This document shows, piece by piece, positions 15,207-26,000 of a stretch of 64,000 nucleotides of DNA. Positions within the stretch are counted from its first letter, which is position 1, and the number at the start of each line of letters is the position of its first letter. The stretch is taken from the NCBI GenBank assembly GCA_015233725.1, contig JADFXD010000001.1, positions 1 to 64,000 of the forward strand, written 5' to 3'. The notes beneath the pieces are model-generated. The model was not told the DNA's origin. It searched no databases and worked only from the letters and a program-made list of their open reading frames with translations. Source of the stretch: Nitrospirota bacterium (lineage in GTDB: Bacteria; Nitrospirota; Thermodesulfovibrionia; Thermodesulfovibrionales; Magnetobacteriaceae). Made by a program: the position numbers and the translations under genes.

Positions 15207-18200
15207 TTACTTAATGAGCCAATTGTTGGGGACGCCTTTTTCGACCAACGCCTCGCTGGCTATACTTGTACCGTTCATAAACCAGATCGCGACGTCTCCA
15301 TTGGTACCTTGCCAGAGGATATCGGCCTTGCCATCGCCGTTGTAGTCGCCTGTGTCCTTGAGCTGCCAACTGCCGGATGAGGCAACAAAGGCCTTGGCCG
15401 TTACGGTTGTCCCGTCGATGAGCCAGAGCGCTACGTTGCCAGTTGAGTTATCCTGCCACAGGATATCGGCCTTGCCGTCGCCGTTGAAGTCAGCTACCGC
15501 TTTTATCTGCCAGTTGGCCGCAACTGCGTGCTCAACGTAGGCCTTGCCCTTAATGCCAAGACCGTTCATAAACCAGATCGCGACGTCTCCATTGGTACCT
15601 TGCCAGAGGATATCGGCCTTGCCATCGCCGTCGAAATCGCCAACGCCCTTGATCTGCCACACTGAGGGCACACCCTTTTCAGCATAATCACTTGTCGATA
15701 TGCTTGTGCCATTCATAAGCCATATAACTACATCGCCGCTTGTATTTTGCCAGAGGATATCGGCCTTGCCATCGCCGTTGAAATCGCCAACGCCCTTAAA
15801 TTGCCAATTAGCTGGCAGGCCCTTTACTACATAATTATTTGTCGCTATAGTCGTACCATCCATAAGCCAGGCTACAACGTCTCCATTGGAGGCTTGCCAG
15901 AGGATATCGGCCTTGCCGTTACCATCAAGGTCGCCCTTTGCCAGGACGTGCCAATCACCAGGTACACCCTTGGCTGAATAGCCCTTGGAGGAAACATTTG
16001 ATCCATTGATAAGCCAGATAACCGTGTCTCCATTAGAGCTGTCTTGCCAAGATATGTCACTCTTGCCATCGCCGTCAAAGTCGTTTTTAGCGCTACCATT
16101 AGAAGCCTTGGAAAAACTGGCGGTAACGGTCTTTGACGCCGTCATATTCACAACGCAAGTAAGACCAGATGTCGAATCGCAGCCTGTCCATGCCTTAAGC
16201 GTAGAGGCTGAATCAGGTGTAGCTGTGAGGGTATCCCCAGCGCCATCGGCGTATGTTGCCACGCCAGTGTTAAGATTCCATAGGATTATCCCACTTAATG
16301 CAGTAACCACGCCGCTACCATTGCCTGTAACGTTTATGGTAAGCGTCCTGTTTAAGGCAAAGTTGGCAGTCACGTTCATATTCTTTGACATTGTCAACGT
16401 GCATATCAGACTCTTTCCAACTGTAGCGCAGTCACCGCCCCAGCTAACAAATGTTGAGTTATCAGAGGTGACGGCTGTCAGTTTCGCCACGGTAGTTGGG
16501 TCTGTATATGTTGCCGTGCCTGAATTGCCAGACCACGCCAGATTTCCGGGGGACACCGTGATGTTGCCGCTGCCTGTGCCTGTCTTGGTCACGGTGAGGT
16601 TAGCTGGTGTAGGTGTAGGGGTGGGAGTCGGCGTAGGGGTTGGTGTTGGAGTTGGGGTTGGTGTGGGAGTGGGCGTAGGGGTTGGCGTCGCCGTAGGTGT
16701 TGGGGTCGCCGTAGGTGTTGGGGTTGGCGTTGGGGTGTGAGTCGGAGTTGGGGTCGGAGTTGGCGTGGACGTTGGGGTCGGAGTTGGAGTAGGTGTGGGA
16801 GTCGGCGTTGGTGTTGGAGAGGCAAAGACATACACGGCGCCTCTGTTTGTACCTCCTGCTGTTGATTGATAAGCCCCTGTCACAATTGTCTTACCGTCTG
16901 TGGTTATCGATAATGAATTGCCTAACCTCTCACCATCAACGGCATTTGATGCAGTTAATTTGGCCGTCTCAGTGGCGGTTGTCCATCCACCGGCAGGCCT
17001 TACAAACACGTAGGCAGCGCCTCTCTCAATGCCCCCTGATGTTACTGCCGCACTAGGAGCCCCTGCCACAACCGTGCTACCGTCTGAGCTTATGGATACG
17101 GAAAACCCTAATGCATCGCTATCAGCGCCATCTGAGGCGGTTAGTTTGGCCGTTTCATTGCCGCTTTTCCATCCCCCTGCAGGTCTTGCAAACGCGTAGA
17201 CAGCGCCTCTATAAGTGCCTCCTGCTGCCGCCTGAGGAGCGCTGGCCACAACCGTACCGCCATCTGAGCTTATGGATACGGACCAGCCAAAATTATTATA
17301 ATCAGCGCCATCTGAGGCGGTTAATTTGGCCGTCTGAGTGCCGGTTGTCCATCCCCCGGAAGGCCTTACAAACACGTAGGCAGCGCCTCTCAGTATGCCT
17401 CCTGTGACTACTGCCGCATTTTGAGCGCCTACCACAATTGTGCTATTGTCAGGGCTTATGGATACGGAACTGCCTAAGTTATCACCACTAGCACCATCTG
17501 ATGCGGTTAGCTTGGCCGTTTGATTGCCGGAGCCATCTACCCATCCTCCACCTTTTGCAAATACGTACACGGCGCCTGTAAATGATAATGCACTATTGGC
17601 CCCTGAGACAATCGTGTTGCCGTCTGAGCTTATGGATACGGAATTCCCTAAACCGTCGCCAACAACGCCACCTAACGCTGTTAGTTTCACCGTCTGAGTG
17701 CCGGTTGTCCATCCCCCACCGGGTCTTACAAATACATACACAGAGCCTTTAGTAGGGAATGGAGAGTCTGGGTCAGCTCCCCCAACAACTCCAGCCACAA
17801 TCGTGCCGCCATCTGAGCTTATTGACAACGCCCATCCTAAATCATCCCAATCGGCGCCATCTGATGCGGTTAGCCTGGCCACCTGAGTGCCGTTAGACCA
17901 TCCTCCAGCGGACTTTACAAACACATACGCAGCGCCCCTATTATTGCCCCCTGATACCACTGATACCCCAGGAGCGCCGGCCACAACCGTGCTGCCGTCC
18001 GCGCTCATTGCCACGGAACTGCCTAAGCTATCATAATCAACGCCATCCGACGCCGTTAGTTTCGCTGCCTGTACCCAGGGGTCTATTACTATCGGAAACT
18101 GTGCGCCATTTAGCGCCACCTTTATATCTATGCCCTCAGGGCTCTTGTCAAACCACGCATTCAGCTCCTTACCGGTCTTGTCGTAGGCGTACAGCCCCCC

Positions 18201-18821
18201 GTATAACAGCCCGACGTTGCCGCGCTTATCCTTGACCTCGATACCCTTTTTGTCGCTGATGTATAGCTCCCCTTGCGTCTTTAACTCCAACGTCAGGGTC
18301 TCTGCCTCTGCCGAGGGCCTTTCCATTATCGTCCAACCCTGCTGTATTCCGCCGGGGCCATTGACGTACCAGCTCTTTATCCCGCCCTCGGTGTACTCAA
18401 GCCTGTTGTCTCTACGATTGACCTCAACCGTATGTCCGTGCATCTGGCCGCGCGTTTTGACCCGCTCGTTGCCGGCTTTCACCCCCTTGAGGGCGATACC
18501 AAAACCAACGTCCTTGCCCTTTATGCTCAGACCGTCTTTGCTTACCAGCGCCTTGAGCCGCTGGGCATGATTATTTAGCTCGTAGGACTTGCCCCTTTGA
18601 CGTATCTGGTACGACTCGGTGTCTTTGCCGATCGCCTCGGATATCTTGTACTGTAATGGCGCCTCAAGGTTGTCAGGCCTTGCCTTTGTCTCCTTACCTG
18701 CTATGGGTTTTGGCGCTGACTTTACCTCCCTGACCTCTGATGCCTCTGGTCGTAAGAGTAGCACACACGCCAGAGATATTAATGCGATAAACCATTTACT
18801 AGCACTGCCTAAAGACTTCAT
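15207..18821 (-). CDS. Large secreted FG-GAP repeat protein
   Basis: A 1204-residue exported protein. A signal peptide ([15 protein letters not shown]) is followed by an N-terminal domain of about 240 residues. Next come about seven repeats of the type KLTASDGAD-x3[13 protein letters not shown], an integrin-like propeller. A low-complexity PTPTPT linker leads to two repeats with [17 protein letters not shown]-type starts (InlB/List-Bact-like). At the C terminus about six [14 protein letters not shown] repeats bind calcium in related proteins. It is probably a surface or adhesion protein. ATG 18821 follows AGGAGG; the longer frame to 18860 lacks one. The C-terminal half is paralogous to the protein at 53685-57104. 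Confidence 0.85.
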   Translation of the reverse strand: MKSLGSASKWFIALISLACVLLLRPEASEVREVKSAPKPIAGKETKARPDNLEAPLQYKISEAIGKDTESYQIRQRGKSYELNNHAQRLKALVSKDGLSIKGKDVGFGIALKGVKAGNERVKTRGQMHGHTVEVNRRDNRLEYTEGGIKSWYVNGPGGIQQGWTIMERPSAEAETLTLELKTQGELYISDKKGIEVKDKRGNVGLLYGGLYAYDKTGKELNAWFDKSPEGIDIKVALNGAQFPIVIDPWVQAAKLTASDGVDYDSLGSSVAMSADGSTVVAGAPGVSVVSGGNNRGAAYVFVKSAGGWSNGTQVARLTASDGADWDDLGWALSISSDGGTIVAGVVGGADPDSPFPTKGSVYVFVRPGGGWTTGTQTVKLTALGGVVGDGLGNSVSISSDGNTIVSGANSALSFTGAVYVFAKGGGWVDGSGNQTAKLTASDGASGDNLGSSVSISPDNSTIVVGAQNAAVVTGGILRGAAYVFVRPSGGWTTGTQTAKLTASDGADYNNFGWSVSISSDGGTVVASAPQAAAGGTYRGAVYAFARPAGGWKSGNETAKLTASDGADSDALGFSVSISSDGSTVVAGAPSAAVTSGGIERGAAYVFVRPAGGWTTATETAKLTASNAVDGERLGNSLSITTDGKTIVTGAYQSTAGGTNRGAVYVFASPTPTPTPTPTPTPTPTSTPTPTPTPTHTPTPTPTPTATPTPTATPTPTPTPTPTPTPTPTPTPTPTPTPTPANLTVTKTGTGSGNITVSPGNLAWSGNSGTATYTDPTTVAKLTAVTSDNSTFVSWGGDCATVGKSLICTLTMSKNMNVTANFALNRTLTINVTGNGSGVVTALSGIILWNLNTGVATYADGAGDTLTATPDSASTLKAWTGCDSTSGLTCVVNMTASKTVTASFSKASNGSAKNDFDGDGKSDISWQDSSNGDTVIWLINGSNVSSKGYSAKGVPGDWHVLAKGDLDGNGKADILWQASNGDVVAWLMDGTTIATNNYVVKGLPANWQFKGVGDFNGDGKADILWQNTSGDVVIWLMNGTSISTSDYAEKGVPSVWQIKGVGDFDGDGKADILWQGTNGDVAIWFMNGLGIKGKAYVEHAVAANWQIKAVADFNGDGKADILWQDNSTGNVALWLIDGTTVTAKAFVASSGSWQLKDTGDYNGDGKADILWQGTNGDVAIWFMNGTSIASEALVEKGVPNNWLIK
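16600..16830. repeat. PTPTPT-coding low-complexity repeat
   Basis: Near-perfect GGNGTN hexamer tract coding, on the minus strand, for alternating proline-threonine. It forms the linker between the propeller and the C-terminal repeats, and such tracts are prone to length change. Confidence 0.9.
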
Positions 18822-18929
18822 ACCAATCCTCCTAATCTTTTTTTTATGTGACATTGCCAAATGACAACATTACCAGCCCATTTGCAGGACTACCACAGGC
18901 AAGACAGCAACGCTGGATGTTTACCCCTC

Positions 18930-19343
18930 TTATTGGGGATAGTTGAATGGGTTTTCCCGGCGTATCTGCATCAGTTTGATGGGCTGTCGTGTCAGGACGA
19001 AGATGCAGAGGCCTTTTTCGTTTGATTCGTTGTCGCCGTTTTTCCAGGTCCCCTTCCATGCCACGTTGACCTCTATTGTTGAGTCCATGACATCGACCCG
19101 CTTGGGTGTAAACGTCAGCGAGGCCGTATCAAAGTCCTTCGTTGCCGAGAGGTAACCCAGATAGCCCTCGGGGGTTGATAGCTCCTTAAGGGCGGACTTG
19201 TCGTGTTGCTGATACAGTTGTCTTATTTGCTCGATTACCTCAATGGCCGATGTTGTGATCTTTGACTCATTGGGGGTAATCTTTACCTCATCCTTGCTGC
19301 ATGACAACAGGACAAGCAGCAGCAATAGCAATACCTTTTTCAT
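18930..19343 (-). CDS. Small lipoprotein of unknown function
   Basis: A 137-residue protein beginning MKKVLLLLLLVLLSCSKDE, a clear lipoprotein signal with lipobox LLSC. The mature part (about 115 residues) has a helix-rich start (IEVIEQIRQLYQQHDKSALKEL) and a beta-rich end (IEVNVAWKGTWKNG), reminiscent of small NTF2-like folds, but I cannot assign a family. ATG 19343 follows GGGAGG; the frame runs on upstream to 19388 without a ribosome-binding site. It lies 108 bases upstream of the FG-GAP gene on the same strand. Confidence 0.75.
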   Translation of the reverse strand: MKKVLLLLLLVLLSCSKDEVKITPNESKITTSAIEVIEQIRQLYQQHDKSALKELSTPEGYLGYLSATKDFDTASLTFTPKRVDVMDSTIEVNVAWKGTWKNGDNESNEKGLCIFVLTRQPIKLMQIRRENPFNYPQ

Positions 19344-19397
19344 AAATAACCTCCCTGGCAATCTCCATAATAATCTCCCTTGGGCCATGTGATGCCT

Positions 19398-20162
19398 TCA
19401 ATTATCAAGTGCATAGAAGCTGCCACTTCTCAGGACAAATATGCTGTCAGTGACCTCTTTTAGAAACTCGATTTCGTGCGATATTATTACATGTGACATT
19501 GAATAATTATTGAGGAATGCGACAATTCTCTCTATCGAGTCTGAATCCAGCCCTGCCGTGGGTTCATCCAGGAGCAAGACCTCTGGTGTCATAGCCGCGA
19601 TGGTGGCAAGGGCGCACAATCGTTTCTCTCCACCCGAGAGCCTATGCGTGACCCTGTGTTCAAAGCCCGCAAGCCCCAGCATTTCGCATGTCCTAGTGAC
19701 GGTCTGCAATGCCTCTGCGTGGGTCATACCGAGGTTCAACGGCCCAAAGGCCACGTCCTCTAATACAGTAGGACAAAACAACTGGTCATCGGAGTCCTGA
19801 AACAGCAGACCGATCCTCCGTCTGACTTCAATGAAGTCCTCTTCTTCTGAACGCTTCTTTCCAAACACCGCTACACTGCCACTCTGTGGCCTAAGTAATC
19901 CCATAACGACATGAAAGAGCGTTGTCTTACCGCTTCCATTTGAACCAGTCAGCCCGATACGCTGTCCCTGCCACAGCTGGAAGTCCACGCCATCGAGCAC
20001 CCTCTTGCCATTGCCATAGGTAAACCTTACGTCCTTTAAATCGATGACCTTGTCTACGGCCTTATCCTTGAGCCTGGCTCCAGTACTGTGCCCGACCCCA
20101 CTACTGAGCTTGCCCCCACTACTGTGTCTGGCCCCACTTGTTATGTTGTGATTGTTGGTCAT
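19398..20162 (-). CDS. CbiO/NikO-type ECF transporter ATPase, orphan
   Basis: A 254-residue ATPase with Walker A GSNGSGKTTL, Q-loop LLFQDSDDQLFCPTVLEDVA, signature HRLSGGEKRL and Walker B LLLDEPTAGLD. The DQLF-x-PTVLEDVAFGP stretch is the hallmark of cobalt/nickel ECF ATPases. No CbiM/CbiN/CbiQ partner is present within the window. The first 37 residues are an unusual low-complexity extension (repeated SSGGKLSSGVGHSTGA-like units), coded by a degenerate direct repeat at 20075-20140. Its ATG overlaps the HDOD stop by one base (TAATG), so the two are coupled. Confidence 0.88.
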   Translation of the reverse strand: MTNNHNITSGARHSSGGKLSSGVGHSTGARLKDKAVDKVIDLKDVRFTYGNGKRVLDGVDFQLWQGQRIGLTGSNGSGKTTLFHVVMGLLRPQSGSVAVFGKKRSEEEDFIEVRRRIGLLFQDSDDQLFCPTVLEDVAFGPLNLGMTHAEALQTVTRTCEMLGLAGFEHRVTHRLSGGEKRLCALATIAAMTPEVLLLDEPTAGLDSDSIERIVAFLNNYSMSHVIISHEIEFLKEVTDSIFVLRSGSFYALDN

Positions 20163-21022
20163 TAGACAGTATGTCTTACCTGCAAGAACACCTTTGCCTC
20201 GTCAACCTTTGTGTTCAAGGTACTGAAGATATCTTTTTCCATCGACCTGGACAGACCAAGCCTCTGCCAGTCGACCTCGCTTAAATCCGTTGGTTGGGGG
20301 AGCCCTATACCGTCGTCATAGCCGTGGATCTTGCAATAGCGATTAGACATATACACGGCAGCGGGCATCTTGCTGTCATCCTTGACGGTGTTGTCATGGT
20401 GATGCTGGATAGATGTGACAAGTTCACCGGAGAGCGCCCACTTTTCTACAATCAAGCCGCCAATTTCGGCATGGTTAAGCGTAAAGAACCTCTTCTCTTT
20501 AACAATCAGTTGATCATAGTCCCCCAACTTCTTGATCAGGGAGAAATAATCCTTTGGAAAGTGCTTTATGAGAAATATCTTTCCAATATCATGGATAAGA
20601 CCGGCAATGAAAAACTCCTCCTGCTTGATAGGGTCAGATATAACATGCAGCGCAATAAGCTTACAGGCGACCGCACAGGCAAGGCTATGTTCCCAGAACT
20701 TGTTTACGTTAAAAGACACGCCCTCACCCGGGTTAAACGACGACAATACCTCGGCGCTCAAGGCCAGGTTCTTTATGGTATTCATCCCCAGGAGGATTAT
20801 CGCCCTGTTGATCGATACAACCTGCTGCGGCATGGCAAAGTACGCCGAGTTGATAAGATTGAGCACCTTGGCCGTTAACACGGGGTCTAACTTTATCGCG
20901 TTGACGAGGTCACGAGCGGAGGCATTATCGTTTCCTGTTATTGCTATTATCCTGGCAATAGTAGGAGATAATGCGGGTATCTTCTCTATATATGACAGTA
21001 TCTTCTTTTGAATAGTAGTCAT
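20162..21022 (-). CDS. HDOD-domain protein
   Basis: A 286-residue protein with the HDOD fold across about 15-210: LSPTIARIIAIT, DPVLTAKVLNLINSAYF, SINRAIILLGMNTIKNLAL, then FIAGLIHDIGKIFL, HAEIGGLIVEKWALS and SIQHHHD. It keeps the HD pair of GLIHDIGK, which many HDOD proteins have lost. These proteins usually act as scaffolds in signalling rather than hydrolases. There is no receiver or output domain. Its coupling to an ECF ATPase is unusual. Confidence 0.88.
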   Translation of the reverse strand: MTTIQKKILSYIEKIPALSPTIARIIAITGNDNASARDLVNAIKLDPVLTAKVLNLINSAYFAMPQQVVSINRAIILLGMNTIKNLALSAEVLSSFNPGEGVSFNVNKFWEHSLACAVACKLIALHVISDPIKQEEFFIAGLIHDIGKIFLIKHFPKDYFSLIKKLGDYDQLIVKEKRFFTLNHAEIGGLIVEKWALSGELVTSIQHHHDNTVKDDSKMPAAVYMSNRYCKIHGYDDGIGLPQPTDLSEVDWQRLGLSRSMEKDIFSTLNTKVDEAKVFLQVRHTV

Positions 21023-21169
21023 TTCCCGATTAATTGTTCTATCATCTTTCCCTCTATAACAATGTCCTTATCATAATTTAACATACATAACTATAACAGA
21101 AACACATTACAGGTTTCAACAGGAAAGATATTTTTCTCTTGAAATATTGACCGTACCTTTATTATTAAG

Positions 21170-21241
21170 TAGGCACGAGGGGTATCGAACCCCTGACCTC
21201 TACCGTGTCAAGGTAGCGCTCTTCCACTGAGCTACGCGCCT
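21170..21241 (-). tRNA. tRNA-Val (GAC)
   Basis: Complete cloverleaf on the minus strand. The acceptor AGGCGCG pairs with CGTGCCT (one G-U); the D arm is GCTC...GAGC; the anticodon arm CTACC-TTGACAC-GGTAG gives anticodon GAC; the T arm has GGTTCGATACC. CCA is not encoded. Confidence 0.95.
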
Positions 21242-21409
21242 TCTCTGCCTGGAGCGTACAGACTGTACAAAGCCAGCACGAAAATATTATGCAATATATT
21301 ATCGACCATTGTCAATAGCCCCAAAAAAACGGTCGCATAAGAAAATCATGAGATACGTTGCTATAATTACATGGGCATAAATATATTTATAACATCAGGA
21401 TTGAGAATT

Positions 21410-21487
21410 AAGGGGTCAAGGGCACTGGTGCCCTTGCAGGGGAGGTCTGAGGAGGGGGCGGAGCCGCCCTCCTTCTCTCTTTTTTCT
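21410..21487 (+). repeat. R-element copy R6
   Basis: Plus-orientation copy with left flank CAGGATTGAGAATTA. The tail is followed by about 110 bases before the GT4 start. It lies between the divergent tRNA-Val and GT4 genes. Confidence 0.88.
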
Positions 21488-21597
21488 GTCGGCAGCAAAG
21501 GCGTGACCTCAACTACGATTGCCCTGGATGGGTAGGTTTGTTATATACCTTGCAACACTGTTATAATTTCAGAGAGAGAATATTAAGGAGTATTAAA

Positions 21598-22752
21598 GTG
21601 AACATTTTAATTGATGGCTTTCCATTGATGTTTGTAAAGACCGGCATAGGGTTCTATATCCATAATATAATCAAGGAACTCGTGAGGCTCGCACCTGAAA
21701 ATGCCTATTACCTCTACGATACCCTTGCCAAAGAGCGCTTGCACACTATCGTAAGGGTGGATCGCAGGCTCTCTGCCCTGGAGAGATTCTCAAGGATATC
21801 GTCCGTACAATTTCCGTATATGACTGCCGCACGGGTTGCCCTATTCCTATCCTCCCTGACCACGGGAGGCAACAGACTGAGCCTAAATAACACCGATGTA
21901 TTTTGGGGTACCAACTGCAGGGGGATATATAAAAAGCACATGAGAACCGTCGTCACGATCCACGACATGGCACACGAGTACTTCCCAGAGGCCGTTCATC
22001 CAGACGTGCTGTCATACATCAAGAGGTACATGGCCGAGGCTGCCTCTAACGCACACACACTCATAGCGGTTTCAGAAAATACCAGGATGGATATCATGAA
22101 ATTCCTTAAGGTAGACCCCTCCAGGATCAAGGTTGTACACGAAGGCGTCTCCGATGAGTTTCGCATTATTCAAGACCCTGATTTACTTAACACCATAAAG
22201 GACAGGTACAACCTGCCTGATAACTTTATTTTTGCCCTTGGGACCATTCAACCCAGGAAAAACATCCCAAGACTCCTGGAGGCCTTTGCCCTACTCTGTG
22301 ACAACCCCTCCTTTAAGCACTGGTTGGTTATCAGTGGCGCCTATGGTTGGAAGAACAAGACCGTCTACTCTTCTATAGCCAACCTGAGAATTACCAACAG
22401 GGTCAGGTTCACGGGCTACGTTGCACAAGGCGACCTGCCGGGCATCTATAACCTCGCCGACGTCTTTGTGTATCCAAGCCTCTATGAGGGCTTTGGACTG
22501 CCGGTGCTTGAGGCAATGGCGTGCGGCGTACCGGTGGTTACGTCAAAGGTATCCTCAATACCTGAGGTTGCCGGCAACTGTGCCCTCATGGTAGACCCCA
22601 CGAAGGTCGATGACATCGCAATGGCCATTGAAGCGATACTCTCGGACAATGAGCTCAGACAATCTCTATCCACACAGGCCCCGCAACAGGCACGCAAGTT
22701 TACATGGCAAAGATGCGCCACAGAAACCCTGCTAACCCTACAAGGGGATTAA
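21598..22752 (+). CDS. GT4-type glycosyltransferase
   Basis: A 384-residue GT-B glycosyltransferase. The N-terminal half starts VNILIDGFPLMFVKTGIGFY (the GIG loop). The C-terminal half has FIFALGTIQPRKNIPRLLEAF, VRFTGYVAQGDLPGIYNLADVFVYPSLYEG and the EX7E region ending FGLPVLEAMACGVPVVTS, then SIPEVAGNCALMVDP. Family members transfer mannose, rhamnose or similar sugars in surface glycans. GTG 21598 is preferred since AAGGAG lies eight bases upstream; the frame continues to 21538 without a site. It stands alone on this strand, away from the main glycan cluster. Confidence 0.92.
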   Translation: MNILIDGFPLMFVKTGIGFYIHNIIKELVRLAPENAYYLYDTLAKERLHTIVRVDRRLSALERFSRISSVQFPYMTAARVALFLSSLTTGGNRLSLNNTDVFWGTNCRGIYKKHMRTVVTIHDMAHEYFPEAVHPDVLSYIKRYMAEAASNAHTLIAVSENTRMDIMKFLKVDPSRIKVVHEGVSDEFRIIQDPDLLNTIKDRYNLPDNFIFALGTIQPRKNIPRLLEAFALLCDNPSFKHWLVISGAYGWKNKTVYSSIANLRITNRVRFTGYVAQGDLPGIYNLADVFVYPSLYEGFGLPVLEAMACGVPVVTSKVSSIPEVAGNCALMVDPTKVDDIAMAIEAILSDNELRQSLSTQAPQQARKFTWQRCATETLLTLQGD

Positions 22753-22919
22753 AAAGACGCAGATTCAGATTTGAATGAATATAAAGAAGATACCAATCTT
22801 CCAAAAATCAACCTTTAACCTTATTGCTCAGAGATATGGTATACTTAATTCACAGATATGAGGGTTTGTTTTTTTTTGTAATAGCTATTGAAATATTGTG
22901 TGTAAACATGCAACATAAT

Positions 22920-22952
22920 TGGGTCAAGGGGACTTCTTTTTGGCCGGTCCCC
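22920..22952 (+). repeat. Isolated left-half R-element
   Basis: GGGTCAAGGGGAC then a pyrimidine/GGCCG loop and GTCCCC. It contains only the first hairpin, with an enlarged loop, directly before the complete copy R7. Confidence 0.6.
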
Positions 22953-22967
22953 ATATGTATCACTTTT

Positions 22968-23070
22968 ATGGGGGTCAAGGGCACTGGTGCCCTTGCAGGG
23001 GGTTCTAAAGGGGGCCAGGAGCGTCCTGAGCGACAAAGAAGCTCCGCCGCCCCTTTCTTTCTTTTCTCCT
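22968..23070 (+). repeat. R-element copy R7
   Basis: Plus-orientation copy carrying the nested palindrome CCAGGAGCGTCCTGAGCG (23015-23032) between its two hairpin regions. The tail ends 28 bases upstream of the addA start. Confidence 0.9.
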
Positions 23071-23097
23071 AAGTATATAATAGGCAGGTGTTTAAAG

Positions 23098-26000
23098 TTG
23101 GAAGAGTTTCCCCACTCAATAGTACTGAAGGCCTCCGCAGGGTCGGGCAAGACCCGCGCCCTTACGAAACGCTTTGTGAGGTTTCTATTATCGGCGGAGA
23201 TACGCAATAACTCGCTACGAAACATCATCGCCATTACGTTTTCCAACAACGCCTCCAGGGAGATGAGACAACGCATCGTGCTGTGGCTCAAGGAACTCTC
23301 CATCGGCAAGGTCGAGACACTCAACGAACTCTCCGCCGAGCTCGGCACGGATAACGACACGCTGCAACAGCACGCTGAAATAGTCCTCGATGAGATATTT
23401 GACAGCTTTTCGTTCTTCCAGGTGAGGACGATAGACAGTTTTATGACCTCAATATTTAAGGCCTCCGCACTGGATATGGGCTATAACCCTGACTTCGATA
23501 TCCTCCTGGACTACGAGGGGCTTATGGAGTACGCCTTTGAGGTCTTCCTGCGACGCATTCGACACAACTCCCAGGAGGCCCTGCTCATGCAAGGCGTCGT
23601 TGACCTGATCCACGACAGCCGTCAGGACGACAGGGCATTCCTGTGGGAGCCTACCGCAACCATACTCAGGGAGATCAAGGCAATATATCGCAAGCTGGCC
23701 TCTACGGGCGCACGACTGGTCATCAGCGACCACTACAGGGCAATGGAGACCGTTAAACACGCCCTCAGACAACAGGCCGAGGCCCTGCAAGAGATGATCG
23801 AACGCTCACAGCTTGAGACAAGCGGCGTCAGCGCCTTTGCCAACATCCTGGAAAATATCAGAACCTCCAGGTTTGCAGACCTCATCAACCGCGGCCTGAA
23901 AAACCCACCCGTTAAAAAACCCTCAAAGAAGAACCTCGCTGCTGTTGCCTTCTACGACGAAATCTGCACGCACTGGAGCGAGCTGACACAGACGATCAGG
24001 CGCTACATCCAGTTGTACTCTCAGGTGTACTACACGCCGTTTATAAGGGTCTACAAGGCATTTGAGGCCGGCCTTGACCAGGTCAAGAGGCAGCAGGGGA
24101 TGATCTTTATCGATGACATCGCCCAGAACCTGTCGTTATACCTCAACGACGGCATAGTCCCCGACGTGTACTTCAGGCTCGGACAGAACCTCTGCCACTA
24201 CCTCATAGACGAGTTCCAGGACACGTCGCCGATCCAGTGGAAGAACCTCACCCCGCTTGTGGAAAACTCCCTCTCTCAGGGTGGAAGTCTCTTTGTCGTT
24301 GGCGATACAAAGCAGGCCATCTATGGATTTCGCAACGCCGATTATCAGATCATGAAGCACCTGGAGCAGTCACCGCCGTTTCCCTGCGCCGAGCATCATG
24401 TCCAAGAGCTCAATACCAACCACAGGAGCCTCCAGACGATCCTCAGCTTCAACGAGGCGGTCTTTAAAAGGCTCCTGCCGCAGGATGACGACTACAGCGT
24501 AGCCGGCAACATGAGCGGCCTGACCAACTACACACAGCTTGTAAGGCCCGGCAGTCTGGCAAACGGCTACGCGGAGGTCCGGATCGTTGAACTCGATGAG
24601 GAGACCCAACCCGAAAAGGCCATCCTACAGGCCCACGTCGAGGAACTCAGGGGCCGCGGCTACAGGTATCGCGACATCGCCATCCTGACAGGCACAAACG
24701 ACAACGTCGTAGAGACCGCCGCCTGGCTCAACGAACGGGGGATAGACTTTGTCTCCTTCAGCAGCCTCGACATCCGCACGCGCAGGGTCACGGCCGAGCT
24801 GGTGTCGCTGTTGAAATTCCTGGACTCACCGCTGGATGACCTGTCCTTTGCGACCTTTTGCCTTGGGGATATCTTCGCCTCTGCGGCGGCCAATGATGGC
24901 AGGGAGATTGACAGGGGCCTCTTACATGCGTTTTTCCTTGAAAGCAGGGACAACGCCCCACGGTACAAGGCCTTCCAGGAGCGCTTTGCAGACCTCTGGC
25001 AGACGTACCTTGATGGGCTTTTTAAGTCAGTGGGATACATGCCCCTGTACGACCTCGTAACCGACGTCTATGGGGTCTTCAGGGTCTTTGAGACGTTTAA
25101 GGACGAGGAGGCCACGCTGGTTAAACTCCTGGAGGTCATCAAGAACTACGAGGACATCGGCAATGAGACGATCCGCGACTTCCTCGACTACGCCTCAGAC
25201 CAGGACAGGAACGAATCAGACTGGAACATCGACGTCCCCAAGAGCAAGGACGCCGTCACCATAATGACCGTCCACAAAGCAAAGGGCCTGGGCTTTCCCG
25301 TGGTCATAGCCCTCCTGTACGGGCAGCAGAACAAGGGCTTTGACTACCTTATAAACAGAGAAGGTGATGCCCAAGACAATGCCCAAGTGGATAACTCATG
25401 GGTCACCATATTAAAGGTCAACAGGAAGATTGTCTCGGCCGTACCGGAGTTCCTATCTGCCGCCTACGAGGAGGAGGTCATCAAGGACAAGGTCAACCGC
25501 CTCAATGCCCTGTACGTGGCCTTTACGCGGGCGAAGGCGGAGCTCTATGTCATTGGGGTCAAGGGGGCCAAGGCCTCATACCCGTTTAATCTCCTGCCCG
25601 TGGATGAGTTCCAGCCTTCCGATAAGCCGGACGTCGTCCACTTCCAGGGTGACGACATTGAATCGGCAGCCTTTCCGCTGCTTTACCATCAGAGGGGAGC
25701 GGCCTTTGTGCCGCGGCAGCGTCAGGCGTTAGACGTTGCCCCCTTTATGCCAGGGGTGGTTGACCCCTCCTTTATGCGGGGGGTCGCTGACCCCCGGCAG
25801 CGCGGCGAACTCATCCACCGGATACTGAGCCTCATCGATTACACCGGCGATGTTGTGTCGCAACTGGAGGTGATTATCGAGCGCGTGCTTATCACATCGG
25901 CCTATGTCGCGCTCAGGGCGGAGATAGCCGATATTCTGAGGCGCTTTTTCATGATGGGTGACATCAGGGAGGTCATTGCCAGCGTCCCTGGAAGGGAGTT

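Noticed and set aside
22987-23097. N-terminal extension of addA
   Set aside because: It is translated R-element sequence; the helicase domain starts right after TTG 23098.
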